A stretch of DNA of 22,660 nucleotides from Thermoplasmata archaeon. Its GTDB lineage: Archaea > Thermoplasmatota > Thermoplasmata > Thermoplasmatales > Thermoplasmataceae. Positions within the stretch are counted from its first letter, which is position 1. Every line of letters begins with the position of its first letter. The DNA lies in the NCBI GenBank assembly GCA_021799755.1, contig JAJYZU010000004.1, positions 1 through 22,660 on the forward strand, read 5' to 3'. The notes beneath the pieces were generated by a model that saw nothing but the letters and a program-made list of their open reading frames with translations, was not told the DNA's origin and made no database searches. The position numbers and the translations under genes were made by a program. Of this stretch, positions 22,178-22,660 are shown piece by piece.

Positions 22178-22241
22178 GCTTTTTCATAACTCCGCATAGA
22201 TTAGGTTGTCCACGACGCAGGTCTCTACGAGTGAGATGGAC

Positions 22242-22646
22242 TCAAATATCAAAAATTATCCTTGCGTATCCCTTTGTTGCATTTACTTCCAGATCATGAT
22301 AGGTCACAGCCTTCAGGACATATTCGTAATTCATTCCCTCCCTTATTTTCATGCCTTTCAACTCTGCATTAATACTTCCTGCTGTTACTGAGAGGCTATT
22401 AATGTCATAAAATATCACTCCGTCTGAATCGATCCTTTGTACGACCAGCGAAAGAAGATTCAGAAGCAGATCCTCGTTTGTGGCGCCTTCCACTTGTACC
22501 GTCTCCGTTATCTCAGCTTGAAATCCAGTGTCGGGGAACACAAGCTCAGATAGTGCAAAGACGGAGTTTTTCAAAATCTCGCTAAAATCGGAACCGTAAA
22601 CAATAATACCGACATCGCCAGTATGATCGATAATTTCAAATTTCAA
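22242..22646 (-). CDS. archease, RNA ligase RtcB cofactor
   Basis: Archease stimulates RtcB, the tRNA-splicing RNA ligase, by promoting its guanylylation and multiple turnover. The 134-aa protein opens with the family hallmark FEIIDHTGDVGIIVYGSD (relatives have HTADVGI), where the His and Asp residues bind metal. It has the helix ILKNSVFALSELVFP, the NEDLLLNLLSLVVQRIDSDG segment and the C-terminal LKAVTYHDLEVN. It spans the full usual length. The start is TTG at 22646; no ATG or GTG precedes the hallmark in frame. An AT-rich stretch begins just upstream but the window ends there. rtcB is not in the window. Confidence 0.93.
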   Translation of the reverse strand: MKFEIIDHTGDVGIIVYGSDFSEILKNSVFALSELVFPDTGFQAEITETVQVEGATNEDLLLNLLSLVVQRIDSDGVIFYDINSLSVTAGSINAELKGMKIREGMNYEYVLKAVTYHDLEVNATKGYARIIFDI

Positions 22647-22660
22647 TAAAAAAGATATAT

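Noticed and set aside
1..22660. Mobile element, prophage or defence island
   Set aside because: No transposase, integrase, terminal repeats, regularly spaced repeats or nuclease genes; gene content is mainly housekeeping and composition is even. The single orphan methylase is not enough to call a defence system.

Overview
The window looks like a stretch of a Thermoplasmatales-type euryarchaeal chromosome. The proteins are archaeal throughout: AlaRS, LeuRS, fibrillarin, MBF1, archease, pyruvoyl arginine decarboxylase, ATP-dependent DNA ligase, TruA and a single-OB SSB with a glycine-rich tail. Upstream regions carry TATA boxes. In several genes the TATA box lies about 23-27 nt before the start codon, so the mRNA would be leaderless; other genes have GGAGG, GAGGT or GGTGA ribosome sites. 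Base composition is moderate (mid-40s % GC by eye). I cannot name the genus. I see no insertion sequence, prophage, CRISPR array or rRNA. Genes are densely packed, with most gaps under 150 nt.

Layout, left to right. (1) 1-3503, minus strand: flpA, alaS and the first 24 codons of an unidentified gene; the aMBF1 regulator gene (3578-4039) diverges from flpA. (2) 4040-4438: a 95-aa unknown protein behind an intergenic region with two inverted repeats. (3) 4481-6454, minus: a 3-hydroxyacyl-CoA dehydrogenase and a TIGR01777-type epimerase. (4) 6601-7716, plus: an orphan amino-group DNA methyltransferase. (5) 7730-8997, minus: a HExxH protein and CbiZ (cobinamide amidohydrolase). (6) 9189-12628: an unrecognised polytopic membrane protein, a structured gap, a minus-strand tRNA-Arg(GCG), an MFS transporter and a BtuF-like binding protein that has no signal peptide. 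(7) 12728-13228: SSB, convergent with a truA-lig pair (13267-15833, minus, GTGA overlap). (8) 15883-16851: a short geranylgeranyl-reductase-family flavoprotein. (9) 16855-22150, minus: pdaD, leuS and a fused class II aldolase/short-chain dehydrogenase. (10) 22242-22646, minus: archease.

Most of the window is housekeeping (tRNA charging, RNA modification, DNA joining, lipid and acyl-CoA chemistry). The accessory-looking part is about 7.7-12.6 kb. There CbiZ and a corrinoid-binding-type protein share a neighbourhood with an MFS carrier, an unknown membrane protein and an HExxH protein. The promoter regions before the HExxH-cbiZ pair and before the BtuF-like gene both contain TTGGTT/AACCA half-sites. 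I read this as a possible corrinoid salvage neighbourhood with an unusual transport arrangement; that is inference, not proof.
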